Part shown: positions 7,750-16,252 of the stretch, in pieces | Position numbering within the stretch: the stretch's first letter is position 1 | Layout: every line of letters starts with the position of its first letter | NCBI GenBank assembly: GCA_046263155.1 | Contig: JBHELF010000023.1 | Span: 1 to 63,004, forward strand | DNA length: 63,004 nucleotides | Direction: 5' to 3' | Origin: DATADF01 sp046263155 | GTDB taxonomy: Bacteria; Actinomycetota; CADDZG01; WHSQ01 | Translations under genes and position numbers: made by a program | The notes under the pieces: model-generated | What the model saw: the letters and a program-made list of their open reading frames with translations, nothing else | The model's database searches: none | What the model was told of the DNA's origin: nothing

Positions 7750-10700
7750 ATGGCTGTCCTTTGCCCGAACTGCGGTACAGAGAACGCGGACACTGCGAAG
7801 TTCTGCTCGGAGTGCGCCACTCCGCTTGCGGGCGTGGTCGCCGCGCCCGTACGCGAGGTCAGAAAGACGGTGACCATCGTCTTCTGCGACGTCACCGGAT
7901 CGACGGCGATGGGCGAGAAGCTCGATCCCGAATCGCTTCGAAGAGTGATGCAACGGTACTTCGCGGCCATGTCGGAGGCCCTCGAGCGGCACGGCGGCAC
8001 GGTCGAAAAGTTCATCGGTGACGCCGTGATGGCGGTATTCGGGATTCCCGTGCTGCGGGAAGACGACGCGCTGCGGGCCGTTCGTGCCGCCGCCGACATG
8101 CGAGCGGCTCGTGACGAGCTGAACAAGGAGCTCAAGGAGGAATGGGACGTAGAGGTCCAAGCCCGGATCGGCGTGAACACCGGGGAGGTCGTGGCAGGCG
8201 ATGCCTCCCAACGCCAGAGCTTCGCAACAGGCGACACCGTGAACGTCGCCGCTCGCCTGGAACAGGCTGCCCCGCCGGGCGAGATCTACATCGGCGTCGA
8301 GACCTACAAGCTCGTAAAGGACGCGGTGAAGGTCGAGCCCGTCGATCCTCTGACGCTGAAGGGCAAGTCCGAAGGCGTTCCCGCTTACCGGCTTTTGGAG
8401 GTGATCGAGGGGGCCGAGGGAACGGCGCGCAGACTGTCCTCGCCGCTTATCGGCCGCACCCGGGAACTCGATCTCTTGAAGCAGGCCTTCGACCGCGCGA
8501 GAAACGAGCGAACCTGCCACATGTTCACGATTCTCGGCCAGGCGGGAGCCGGCAAGTCGCGGCTAGTGTGGGAACTCATCGACCAGGTTCACGGGGACGC
8601 TCTTCACTTGGCAGGTCGGTGCCCCCCTTACGGCCAGAACGTCACGTACTGGCCGCTCAAGGAGATCATCCGCGAAGTGGCCGATCTGCAGGACGGTGAC
8701 GGTGCGGATCAAGTCCAGACAAAGCTGGTTGCTCTGATGGAGGGCGAAGATCAGGCGCTTCTGATCGCGGATCGTGTGGCCCAAGCAATCGATGTCGTCG
8801 AGGCGACCGCGTCCCCGGACGAAACGTTCTGGGGCGTTCGCAAGTTCCTCGAAGCCCTTGCCCGTAAACAACCTCTCGTCGTCGCATTCGACGACATTCA
8901 CTGGGCCGAGCCCACGTTCCTCGACTTGATCGATCACATTGCGGACTGGGCGCGCGACGCGCCGATCCTTCTGGTCTGCATGTCCCGACCGGATCTCCTC
9001 GATCAGCGGCCCGCGTGGGGTGGCGGAAAACTAAATGCAACCTCACTTTTGCTCGAACCTTTGAGCTCGGAGGATTGCTCGGCAATCATCGACAACCTTC
9101 TCGGGCAAGGGGAGCTTGTTCGCAATCTGAGAGGGCGCATCATTCAGGTCGCCGAGGGCAACCCGTTGTATCTCGAACAGGTTCTCGCGATGTTGATCGA
9201 CGACGGCTTGCTCCGAAAAGACAACGGTCGCTGGCTGCCAACCCAGGATCTGTCCGACATCAGCGTGCCGTCCACCATCCAGGCCCTCCTTACGGCCCGC
9301 CTCGACAAGCTCCAGGGCGAGGAACGTCAGGTCGTCGAACGCGCAAGCGTCATCGGCAGGGTCTTCTATAGGGGGGCTGTGGCCGAACTTTCTCCGGAGG
9401 CGGAGCGCGGCAAAGTACCCGGCCATTTACTCACGCTGGTGCGCAAGGAATTCGTACGGCCCGACAGGTCGACCTTTGCCGGAGACGATGCCTTTCGCTT
9501 CCGCAACATCGTTATCAGGGACGCCGCTTATGAGTCGGTCTCCAAAGAGATTCGAGCCGAGATGCACGAGCGGTTTGCAGTGTGGCTACAGCGTGCCGCC
9601 GCCGACCGCGTCGGGGAGTACGACGAGATCCTGGGCTATCACTTCGAGCAAGCTCACCTGTTTCGAACTCAGCTGGGACCCCTCGACCCGCGCGCCAAGG
9701 AGCTCGCCCGCCAGGCGTCGGTGAAACTGGCGTCCGCCGGCCGCAAGGCGTTGCACCGAACCGACCTCCCCGCCGCCGTCGGTCTGCTGCAGCGGGCGGC
9801 CGGCGTGCTGGAATCGGACGACGCCGAGCGCTTGGGCTTGCTTCCCGACCTCGGACGGGCATTGCTTCAAACCGGTGATCTCACGCGTGCCGACGAGGTG
9901 CTGAGCGAGGCCATCGCGCGCGCAGACGAGACGCAAGATCGGCTGCTGAAGGCACAGGCTCAATTGATTCACTTCCAGGTGCAGCTTTTTAGCGAGGGTC
10001 TAAACATCGGCGAGGCGCAGGTCGAGGTCGAGAAGCTCATCCCGATCTTCCAGGAGCTCGGTGACGATCTCGGACAGGCCCGTGCGTGGCGGCTACTTGC
10101 TCTGATTCACTGGAGCCGGGCCAACGAGATTCCCACCCAGGATGCGTTGGAGATGGCGCTCCAGCACGCTCGACGCGCGGGAGACAGGGCCGAGGAGACC
10201 GAGATCATGTCCTGGCTTGTCCCTTCGATCTACGGCCCTTACTCGGCGACGGATGCCATTGCGATGTGCAAGAAGATCCTGGAGCAAACGGACAGCAAGC
10301 GCGTCGAATCGACCATCCTGCACACGCGCGCGGCGTTCGAGGCCATGAAGGGCAAGTTCGATCTTGCGCGCGAGTTGATCGCCCGCGGCAGACTCATTTA
10401 TGAGGATCTCGGCCTGAGACTTTCCGTGGCCGAACGAAGCGCGATGGTTCGAGGGTTCGTCGAACTCCTTGCCGGCGACCCGGCGGCTGCAGAGTCGGCT
10501 CTTGCCGAGGGTTACGCCACCCTCGAGCAAATAGGTGAAACGATCTACTCGGCGAGTCTCGCGGCGGATCTTGCACGTGCGACTTACCAGCAAGGGCGTT
10601 ACGACGACGCCGCCCGCTTCATCGCCATCTGCGAGGAGAACGCCGACCCGGACGACGTGGACTCGCAGGTAGCGACGCGCACGATGAAGGCCAAGCTTGC

Positions 10701-10938
10701 TGCGCGCGACGGCAATCTCGAGCAGGCGGAAGCATTAGCGCGCGAGGCCGTGGTCCTGTCGCAGAAGACCGATTTTCTGGGGCTTCAGGCCGACGCTTTG
10801 ATGGATCTCGCCGAGGTTCTGCATCTCGCCGCACGGGCCGACGAATCGCGCGGAGCAATTGAGGACGCGATCGTTCTCTACGAAAAGAAGGGCAACGAGG
10901 TCGCCGCCGATCGAGCGCGCGCTCGGTTGTCCGCCTGA
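7750..10938 (+). CDS. Class III nucleotidyl cyclase fused to AAA/STAND ATPase and TPR repeats
   Basis: Large (1062 aa) signalling protein with four parts. A zinc ribbon has CPNC...CSEC at residues 5-22. A class III cyclase domain at about 40-215 has metal-binding Asp47 (VFCDVTGST) and Asp91 (FIGDAVMAVFG) and the conserved TGDTVNVAARLE. An ATPase has a P-loop GQAGAGKSRL near residue 265 and Walker B VVAFDDIHWAEP. The C-terminal 400 residues are helical and TPR-like. There is no membrane segment, so it is cytoplasmic. The architecture matches the actinobacterial 'adenylate/guanylate cyclase plus ATPase' regulators, usually thought to make cAMP, but ATP versus GTP specificity is not proven here. 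The GTG of the gamma-glutamyltransferase gene follows after 10 bp, suggesting co-transcription. Confidence 0.9.
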   Translation: MAVLCPNCGTENADTAKFCSECATPLAGVVAAPVREVRKTVTIVFCDVTGSTAMGEKLDPESLRRVMQRYFAAMSEALERHGGTVEKFIGDAVMAVFGIPVLREDDALRAVRAAADMRAARDELNKELKEEWDVEVQARIGVNTGEVVAGDASQRQSFATGDTVNVAARLEQAAPPGEIYIGVETYKLVKDAVKVEPVDPLTLKGKSEGVPAYRLLEVIEGAEGTARRLSSPLIGRTRELDLLKQAFDRARNERTCHMFTILGQAGAGKSRLVWELIDQVHGDALHLAGRCPPYGQNVTYWPLKEIIREVADLQDGDGADQVQTKLVALMEGEDQALLIADRVAQAIDVVEATASPDETFWGVRKFLEALARKQPLVVAFDDIHWAEPTFLDLIDHIADWARDAPILLVCMSRPDLLDQRPAWGGGKLNATSLLLEPLSSEDCSAIIDNLLGQGELVRNLRGRIIQVAEGNPLYLEQVLAMLIDDGLLRKDNGRWLPTQDLSDISVPSTIQALLTARLDKLQGEERQVVERASVIGRVFYRGAVAELSPEAERGKVPGHLLTLVRKEFVRPDRSTFAGDDAFRFRNIVIRDAAYESVSKEIRAEMHERFAVWLQRAAADRVGEYDEILGYHFEQAHLFRTQLGPLDPRAKELARQASVKLASAGRKALHRTDLPAAVGLLQRAAGVLESDDAERLGLLPDLGRALLQTGDLTRADEVLSEAIARADETQDRLLKAQAQLIHFQVQLFSEGLNIGEAQVEVEKLIPIFQELGDDLGQARAWRLLALIHWSRANEIPTQDALEMALQHARRAGDRAEETEIMSWLVPSIYGPYSATDAIAMCKKILEQTDSKRVESTILHTRAAFEAMKGKFDLARELIARGRLIYEDLGLRLSVAERSAMVRGFVELLAGDPAAAESALAEGYATLEQIGETIYSASLAADLARATYQQGRYDDAARFIAICEENADPDDVDSQVATRTMKAKLAARDGNLEQAEALAREAVVLSQKTDFLGLQADALMDLAEVLHLAARADESRGAIEDAIVLYEKKGNEVAADRARARLSA

Positions 10939-10948
10939 GCCTTAGGCG

Positions 10949-12445
10949 GTGACAAACCCGAGGCTCGCTCTGGCGGCCGGCAACGTTTTGAGCGGCCAGG
11001 CCGCCCGCGACATCAAATCGGCCGGGGGCAACGCGGTCGACGCATGCATCGCCTCGTCCGTCATGGCTTGGGTGGCCGAGCCCTTCATGGCGTCGATGGG
11101 CGGGTCTGGTTTTCTCGCGTTGAGGACTCCGGATGGACGCGTCCGGGTTTTCGACGGGAACAACACAATGCCGCTGGCTCTTCCGTCGGAGCCCGGCCAG
11201 GGATTGCGACGTGTGTATGTACCGGATTACTCAAACGGCATGTACACGGGCATCGGCGGAGGTTCCGTCGCGGTTCCAGGCATCCTCGCCGCGCTGCACG
11301 CGGCGTGGGAGGAACACGGAGCGATCGAATGGCCCGCGCTTTTCGACCCCGCGATCGTTGCAGCTCGCGAAGGCATTCCCTTTCCGATGACGTCGGGCTA
11401 TTACCTGTCGGCAACCTGGGACTACATCTGGTCGCCGTTCGCAGCGGCGCGTGACTTGCTGCAGAAGGACGGACGCCTCTTCGTAGAAGGCGACCTCTTC
11501 TTCCAGCCCCAACTCGCCGAAGCGCTCGAGATCGTCGCCTCCGAGGGTCCGGAAAGTTTCTATCGAGGGCCGCTCGGACTTTCCATAATCGAAGCCATCG
11601 AGGCCGATGGCGGCTTCATGACCACCTCCGACCTCGGCGGTTACCGCTGTGAGATCCGCGACCCGATCGCGACCGACGCCTTCGGATGGCTGGTGCAGTC
11701 CAATCCACCGCCCGCCGTCGGGGGAGCGGTGCTGATCCACTTGCTGACGCTGCTCGAGGATGCGGATCTCCTCGATCCCGCCACGCGCGTCAGGGCCCTG
11801 ATAGACGCCGAGAAAGAAGCGGTTTCTTATCGACGGGAGCAGTACGAAGACCCGGGCGAGGTGGCGGGCGCCGTGGAGCTCGCGCTGTCGTCGCTGCGGA
11901 CCCGAAGAGCTTCCGCCTCGACGACCCATACATCCTCCGCCGACGCGGACGGCTATGTGTGCTCGCTCACGCAATCCAACGGGTACAGCTCCGGGCTGAT
12001 CGTGAACGGCATCATGCTCAACAACACGCTCGGCGAAGAGGAGCTCAATCCGCGTGGAGTTCACCGGCTCGCGCCGGGCAGTCGCTGCCATTCCAACATG
12101 GCTCCTACCATCGCCGCCGGCCCAGGCATCACTCTGGGAGTGGGCTCCCCGGGCGCCGATCGAATTACCGGGGCGATTGCTCAGACCTTGATCGCGGTAG
12201 CCGTGGATGGTCTCGGGCTAGCCGAGGCCGTGGCGGCTCCTCGGGTGCACTTGGCGCTGCGCGAAGAAGGCGAGCTTCTCTGCTACGAACCGGGGATGCC
12301 GGTGGAGGGTCTGGAGTTTCCACTGCGACCGTACGATGACATCCACATGTTCTTCGGCGGTGTTCAGGCCGCCCTGGTGCGCGACGACGGCGCGGTCGAA
12401 GCCGCGCACGATCCACGACGGTCCGGTTCCACGACCCTTATCTAG
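10949..12445 (+). CDS. Gamma-glutamyltransferase family protein
   Basis: N-terminal nucleophile hydrolase that transfers or hydrolyses gamma-glutamyl groups. The 498-residue proenzyme shows GGNAVDACIAS and GGSGFLALRTPDG in the N-terminal (large subunit) part. The self-cleavage site is TTHTSS, with Thr325 as the expected new N terminus, followed by GYVCSLTQSNGYSSG, MLNNTLGEE, RCHSNMAPTI and GSPGADRI. No signal peptide is apparent, so it may act in the cytoplasm, unlike most GGTs. Start GTG at 10949, 10 bp after the cyclase gene, with AGGCGG just upstream. The substrate is uncertain; cephalosporin acylase-like or glutathione/mycothiol-related relatives share this fold. Confidence 0.85.
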   Translation: MTNPRLALAAGNVLSGQAARDIKSAGGNAVDACIASSVMAWVAEPFMASMGGSGFLALRTPDGRVRVFDGNNTMPLALPSEPGQGLRRVYVPDYSNGMYTGIGGGSVAVPGILAALHAAWEEHGAIEWPALFDPAIVAAREGIPFPMTSGYYLSATWDYIWSPFAAARDLLQKDGRLFVEGDLFFQPQLAEALEIVASEGPESFYRGPLGLSIIEAIEADGGFMTTSDLGGYRCEIRDPIATDAFGWLVQSNPPPAVGGAVLIHLLTLLEDADLLDPATRVRALIDAEKEAVSYRREQYEDPGEVAGAVELALSSLRTRRASASTTHTSSADADGYVCSLTQSNGYSSGLIVNGIMLNNTLGEEELNPRGVHRLAPGSRCHSNMAPTIAAGPGITLGVGSPGADRITGAIAQTLIAVAVDGLGLAEAVAAPRVHLALREEGELLCYEPGMPVEGLEFPLRPYDDIHMFFGGVQAALVRDDGAVEAAHDPRRSGSTTLI

Positions 12446-12479
12446 CTCGCGAACCCGGGCGTTAACCTCAGTGGCCCGA

Positions 12480-12553
12480 GGCCCCATCGTCTAGCCAGGT
12501 CAGGACGCCGCCCTTTCAAGGCGGTAGCACGGGTTCGAATCCCGTTGGGGCCA
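12480..12553 (+). tRNA. tRNA-Glu (TTC)
   Basis: Acceptor GGCCCCA pairs with TGGGGCC, anticodon stem CCGCC/GGCGG encloses CTTTCAA (anticodon TTC), and T arm ACGGG-TTCGAAT-CCCGT. Discriminator A; CCA not encoded. Located 34 bp after the gamma-glutamyltransferase gene. Confidence 0.96.
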
Positions 12554-12622
12554 CGATGGACCGCCTGCTGTGGAGGCCGTCCTAATCCGCACGAATCCCG
12601 CGCTCGACGGCGACTGTCGGCT

Positions 12623-13033
12623 TCATGCTCGGGCCGCGAGCTTCGTCCAGAAGTCATCCCACGAGTAGAGGTCATAGATGTGCGCCCGGGCTTCGACCAT
12701 CTTCCCGTTCACGACGCGCCAAACATTGACCGTGTTGTAGGTGAACGTCTGGCCCTCAAGTTCGGCCGTGACGTTCGCAAGTTGGATGACGTGGTCATCC
12801 GTGACGGCGACGTCGTATTCCTCCGCCTTGTAGGGGACGCCTCCCAACAGCTCGATCTGCCGCTGCCAGCGGGCCATAGCCGCGGCCTTGCCGTTGATTT
12901 CGCCGGACATGGGCCCTCGGCCCGGCACGTGCAGCACGAAATCGTCGGCGATGTCTTGGCCGGCGGCCTCCATGTCGCCCTTCTCGAACGCTCGATACGC
13001 CTGCAAGACGATGTCCAAGTTCGGATGAGCCAT
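12623..13033 (-). CDS. SnoaL-like / NTF2-fold protein
   Basis: A 136-residue protein of the SnoaL-like polyketide cyclase/limonene-epoxide hydrolase fold. The pattern is NLDIVLQAYRAFEKGDMEAAGQDIADDFVLHVPG at the N terminus, a central FTYNTVNVWRVVNGKMVEA and the end IYDLYSWDDFW, all typical of these small alpha+beta-barrel proteins. Start ATG 13033 has AAGGAGAAGGAAGG directly upstream. The fold hosts many unrelated activities and no catalytic residues can be assigned. It stands alone between tRNA-Glu and the divergent propeller gene. Confidence 0.75.
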   Translation of the reverse strand: MAHPNLDIVLQAYRAFEKGDMEAAGQDIADDFVLHVPGRGPMSGEINGKAAAMARWQRQIELLGGVPYKAEEYDVAVTDDHVIQLANVTAELEGQTFTYNTVNVWRVVNGKMVEARAHIYDLYSWDDFWTKLAARA

Positions 13034-13204
13034 GCCTTCCTTCTCCTTGACTAGTCGTTGGAAAAGTCTGATCTTCCGGCGGGTCCGAAGCAACCGGCTG
13101 AGACCGTCCCCGCGGTCGTACGGCATGGCTCGGCGGAATCCCCGTGTCGGAAGAATCCAGCTGCCCGAGCGGAGCCACTGGCTGCGATTTCTTAGAGTTC
13201 TTTC

Positions 13205-14185
13205 GTGAGCTTTTCCATCTTCGTCTCGACCACCTGGCGCGGCATCTCGCGAGCAGAATTAACTGGAGGCTCTTGGCAGGTCTCCCGCCTCCTAAAGGAA
13301 CAGGAAACCCGATCCCTCGCATCATCGAGGGACGGCCTGATCCTCGTGGGTACTCAGGGAAACGGTGTCCTGCGCAGCGACGATGCCGGCGTTTCCTGGG
13401 CCCCCAGCGGACTGGACGGGATGATCGTGAAATCGCTCGCCATCAGTCCCGCCGACCCCCGAGTCGTATACGCCGGCACGAAGCCACCAGGGATCTTCAA
13501 GAGCGGAAACGGGGGTCGCGATTGGGTAGAGCTCGCCGAGTTCCAAAAGGTTCGAAAGTGGTGGTGGCGGCAACCAGCCGAGCGGCCGACCGTCGCCTAT
13601 GTCTCTGCGCTGGCGCCGGCGGCGGCCGACCCTGATGTGATCGTTGCCGGCATCGAAGCAGGAGCGGTCTTGCGTACCGATGACGGAGGCTCTAGCTGGC
13701 AGGGCCACCTAAAAGGAGCAGCGCGTGATTGCCACGCGCTCTCCTTCCATCGCAGCGCTTCATACGTGTATGAAGGTGGTGGCGGAGTGCGCAAGCCGGG
13801 GGCGGCAATCAGTACAGACGCGGGCGTTACGTGGAGCCGCGTCGTCAGAGGACCTGACGTTAAATATGGATGGGCCGTCGTCGGAGACCATGCCGATCCT
13901 GAGACTTGGTATGTAGCTCTTGCACCCGGGCCTATGAGAGCCCATATCGATGGGAAAGCCGAGGCCTATCTGTATCGACACGATGCAGCTGGCTGGACCC
14001 GACTGTCAGGAGGGCTTCCCCAACCGATGAAGCACATGGTTTACGCGCTCGTCTCGGACGCGCGGGGTCTCATATATGCCGGACTCGCGAGCGGCCGAAT
14101 ATGGCATTCGATCGATCGCGGCGAATCGTGGACCGAGATGTCGCTCGACCTGGGAGCGATTCATCGTTCCTTAGTGGCGCTCTGA
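13205..14185 (+). CDS. BNR/Asp-box beta-propeller protein (sortilin/Vps10-like repeats)
   Basis: The 326-residue protein is a run of propeller blades, each with an Asp-box: SDDAGVSW, SGNGGRDW, TDDGGSSW, STDAGVTW and SIDRGESW. These are spaced about 50-75 residues apart, as in WD40/YVTN/BNR-like or Vps10-type propellers. No signal peptide or sialidase catalytic residues are visible. Start GTG at 13205. Such proteins are often annotated as 'exo-alpha-sialidase' or 'glycosyl hydrolase' without evidence; here only the fold can be supported. The next gene on the same strand begins 78 bp later. Confidence 0.72.
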   Translation: MSFSIFVSTTWRGISRAELTGGSWQVSRLLKEQETRSLASSRDGLILVGTQGNGVLRSDDAGVSWAPSGLDGMIVKSLAISPADPRVVYAGTKPPGIFKSGNGGRDWVELAEFQKVRKWWWRQPAERPTVAYVSALAPAAADPDVIVAGIEAGAVLRTDDGGSSWQGHLKGAARDCHALSFHRSASYVYEGGGGVRKPGAAISTDAGVTWSRVVRGPDVKYGWAVVGDHADPETWYVALAPGPMRAHIDGKAEAYLYRHDAAGWTRLSGGLPQPMKHMVYALVSDARGLIYAGLASGRIWHSIDRGESWTEMSLDLGAIHRSLVAL

Positions 14186-14263
14186 TTACTCGGGTCGACT
14201 GTTCCAGCCCCCTTCCGTTGCGGCCCCCTGGTAGCTACGATGGGTGCAAAGCGAGGGGGATAT

Positions 14264-14719
14264 ATGCACAACCGAGTCCGGCGTCTGTCGCCGATTGTTT
14301 GGATTGCTGCGGGAATGCTGCTGAGTATTTTGTTGCCTTCGGTCGCCGTGGCAGACCGACGCAAGCCAATAAGAGAGACCTATGACGTGGCGGCGGCCCC
14401 TGCGCCGCTCGCAGTCTCGCCCTCAGGCTGGGGATGCCTCGACGGCATCGAGGGTGTCCACAAGGTAACCAAGAAATTCTCCGTCCCGTGGGATGGGACA
14501 CTCACGGCGACGGTCAAAGGCTTTAGAGGCGACTGGGATATCTATGCCGTCGACGAGTACGACCTGGTCGTCGCCTATGCGAACCACGGCGTCTCCCAGC
14601 TTGCCCTGGATGAGCCGGACACCCTGAAATATCGGGCCCGCGCCGGTGAGCAGATACGAATAGTCATCTGCAATTACTTGGGCGGCCCTACAGCCACCGG
14701 CGAGTACGTATTCAAGTAA
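14264..14719 (+). CDS. Secreted protein of unknown function
   Basis: A 151-residue product with a clear signal peptide: basic HNRVRR, hydrophobic SPIVWIAAGMLLSILLP, then a cleavage region SVAVADR. I chose ATG 14264 because an AGGGGG sits 5 nt upstream; the alternative ATG at 14240 would place the SD inside the coding region. The mature part reads as a single beta-rich domain (VPWDGTLTATVKGF, DWDIYAVDEYDLVVAY, YRARAGEQIRIVICNY) with the shape of a pre-peptidase C-terminal-like or jelly-roll domain. I do not recognise a family. It is in the same accessory block as the lipoprotein and the subtilase. Confidence 0.6.
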   Translation: MHNRVRRLSPIVWIAAGMLLSILLPSVAVADRRKPIRETYDVAAAPAPLAVSPSGWGCLDGIEGVHKVTKKFSVPWDGTLTATVKGFRGDWDIYAVDEYDLVVAYANHGVSQLALDEPDTLKYRARAGEQIRIVICNYLGGPTATGEYVFK

Positions 14720-14760
14720 GAATCGCGTAGCCCAAGACGCGAATCGCGTCGGGGCGACAT

Positions 14761-15258
14761 CTATTCCAACTGGGCCCCTCGCCGCCGCGCGGCTTCTATC
14801 TCTTCCAACGCGACCTTGGCGCCCTCGTAGCCGCGAGTGGATGAGCTCTTTCCGGGTTCCAAAGTCTTGTAGACCTCGAAGAAGTGCTCGATCTCGGCCC
14901 GGAGACTTGCAGGTAATTCATCCACATCATTCACTTCATCCCACTTCGGGTCGTCGGGCAGACAGATGATCTTGGCGTCCGGTCCCTTCTCGTCCTCCAT
15001 CCAGAAGACTCCGACGGGGCGTGCCGACACCCAGCAACCGGGAAAGGTTGGATCGTCAACGAGGACCAGCGCGTCGAGGGGGTCTCCGTCCTCACCGAGC
15101 GTGTCCGGCACGAACCCATAGTCGGCCGGGTACGTCATCGCCGAGAGCAGCCTGCGGTCGAGCCGGATGATGTGGCGCGAGTGATCGAATTCGTACTTGT
15201 TACGGCTGCCCTTCGGAATCTCAATGACCACGTCGATTAGATCAGCCACTATTCGCAC
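14761..15258 (-). CDS. ppa: Inorganic pyrophosphatase (family I)
   Basis: Soluble Mg-dependent hydrolysis of pyrophosphate to phosphate. The 165-residue length and the blocks EIPKGSRNKYEFD, MTYPADYGFVPDT and EDGDPLDALVLVDDPTFPG, which contains the DxDPxD metal site, identify family I. WDEVNDVDELP and HFFEVYKTLEPGK are also typical. Start GTG at 15258; a second in-frame GTG four codons later is possible. It is the only obvious housekeeping gene in the block between tRNA-Glu and tRNA-Asp and is convergent with the secreted protein at 14264. Confidence 0.95.
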   Translation of the reverse strand: MRIVADLIDVVIEIPKGSRNKYEFDHSRHIIRLDRRLLSAMTYPADYGFVPDTLGEDGDPLDALVLVDDPTFPGCWVSARPVGVFWMEDEKGPDAKIICLPDDPKWDEVNDVDELPASLRAEIEHFFEVYKTLEPGKSSSTRGYEGAKVALEEIEAARRRGAQLE

Positions 15259-15342
15259 GACCCATTCTGTGAGCGATAACAGCGGGCAGGCCGGTAGCGC
15301 CTGCTCCCAGAATAGGCTGCCGGCACGAGCGAGAGGAGATCG

Positions 15343-16239
15343 ATGTCAGCCTTCCTTCGCGTGATCCTCAGCCTGACCGTGGCAATCGCAACGGTGGCGT
15401 GTGGCGGAGACAACACCTCTGGTGAGGCCGGCGCCGCAGGCCAGAACGACCGGCAAGCCCAACCCGAAAACACCTTGACGATCACCGAACGCGATTACGA
15501 GTTCGCGGTCGAGGGTGAGATCGAGGCGGGAACCGTTTCCATCGCGGTCACGAACGAGGGAGCCGAGTTCCATGAAATCGCCATGGCGAGACTCCTCCAA
15601 GGAAAGACGCTCGAGGACGTTCGTTCGGCCCTCGAATCCTCTAATGGTCAAGGAAATGTGCTCGATGGAGTCGTCGAGGACGACGCGGTCATCGACGACC
15701 TCGGCGGAGTTCAGCTGCCGGGGACCTCCTACACCATCACGGGTTCGGGAATCGGGAGCGGCGATTACGTCCTGCTTTGCTTCATTCCGAACCCACAAGG
15801 GCGCCCGCATTTCTCGCTGGGAATGACCAACGGGTTCACGGTCGCCGAGGGGGATGCGAGCGATGACATCGACACGGACGTCACCTACACGGCAACCAAC
15901 GACGATTTAGAGGGCCCCGACACTCTCGATGCCGGCCAGGCGACGATTGAAGTAGTCAACAATTCCGACGTCGACCGCGAGATCAGCTTGCTAAAGATCA
16001 CAGAGGGAAAAACCCTCGAGGATGTGGGAGCGTGGTTCGAATCGGGTCGTCGGGGTCCGCCCGAAGTCGCCGAGTCACCTCTCGATTTCCTGGCATTCAT
16101 CTTCGACGCACGACAAGACCGCAAACTCACCGTTGAGTTGACGCCCGGGCAATGGGCGATCAGCTCGAGCGATCCCGAGAAGCCGTTCGAAGGCCCGCCG
16201 GCCGAGGACCCCGACGCGGTACTTATCACGGTGGAGTGA
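15343..16239 (+). CDS. Lipoprotein with two cupredoxin-like domains
   Basis: A 298-residue lipoprotein: a signal sequence ending in the lipobox VACGG (Cys20), a low-complexity spacer, then two related beta-sandwich domains. The first has ITERDYEFAVEGEIEAGTVSIAVTN and EFHEIAMARLLQGKTLEDVRS; the second has TYTATNDDLEGP and REISLLKITEGKTLEDVG. The repeated GKTLEDV shows internal duplication. A copper-type His/Cys/Met set is only partly visible in domain 1 (EFHEI, LLCFIPN, HFSLGM) and is missing in domain 2. It probably sits on the outer face of the membrane. AGGAG precedes ATG 15343. The subtilase gene follows after 13 bp on the same strand. Confidence 0.7.
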   Translation: MSAFLRVILSLTVAIATVACGGDNTSGEAGAAGQNDRQAQPENTLTITERDYEFAVEGEIEAGTVSIAVTNEGAEFHEIAMARLLQGKTLEDVRSALESSNGQGNVLDGVVEDDAVIDDLGGVQLPGTSYTITGSGIGSGDYVLLCFIPNPQGRPHFSLGMTNGFTVAEGDASDDIDTDVTYTATNDDLEGPDTLDAGQATIEVVNNSDVDREISLLKITEGKTLEDVGAWFESGRRGPPEVAESPLDFLAFIFDARQDRKLTVELTPGQWAISSSDPEKPFEGPPAEDPDAVLITVE

Positions 16240-16252
16240 GATTTCCTCGGCG

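Noticed and set aside
11231..12091. Long open frame antisense to the gamma-glutamyltransferase gene
   Set aside because: The plus strand encodes clear family motifs, including the autocleavage site; long antisense frames are common in high-GC genes. Similar antisense frames over the E1 beta gene (22504-23394) and the hydrolase/HGO genes were rejected for the same reason.
13205..14185. The propeller protein as a sialidase
   Set aside because: It has Asp-boxes but none of the catalytic Arg triad or FRIP-type motif; only the fold is supported.
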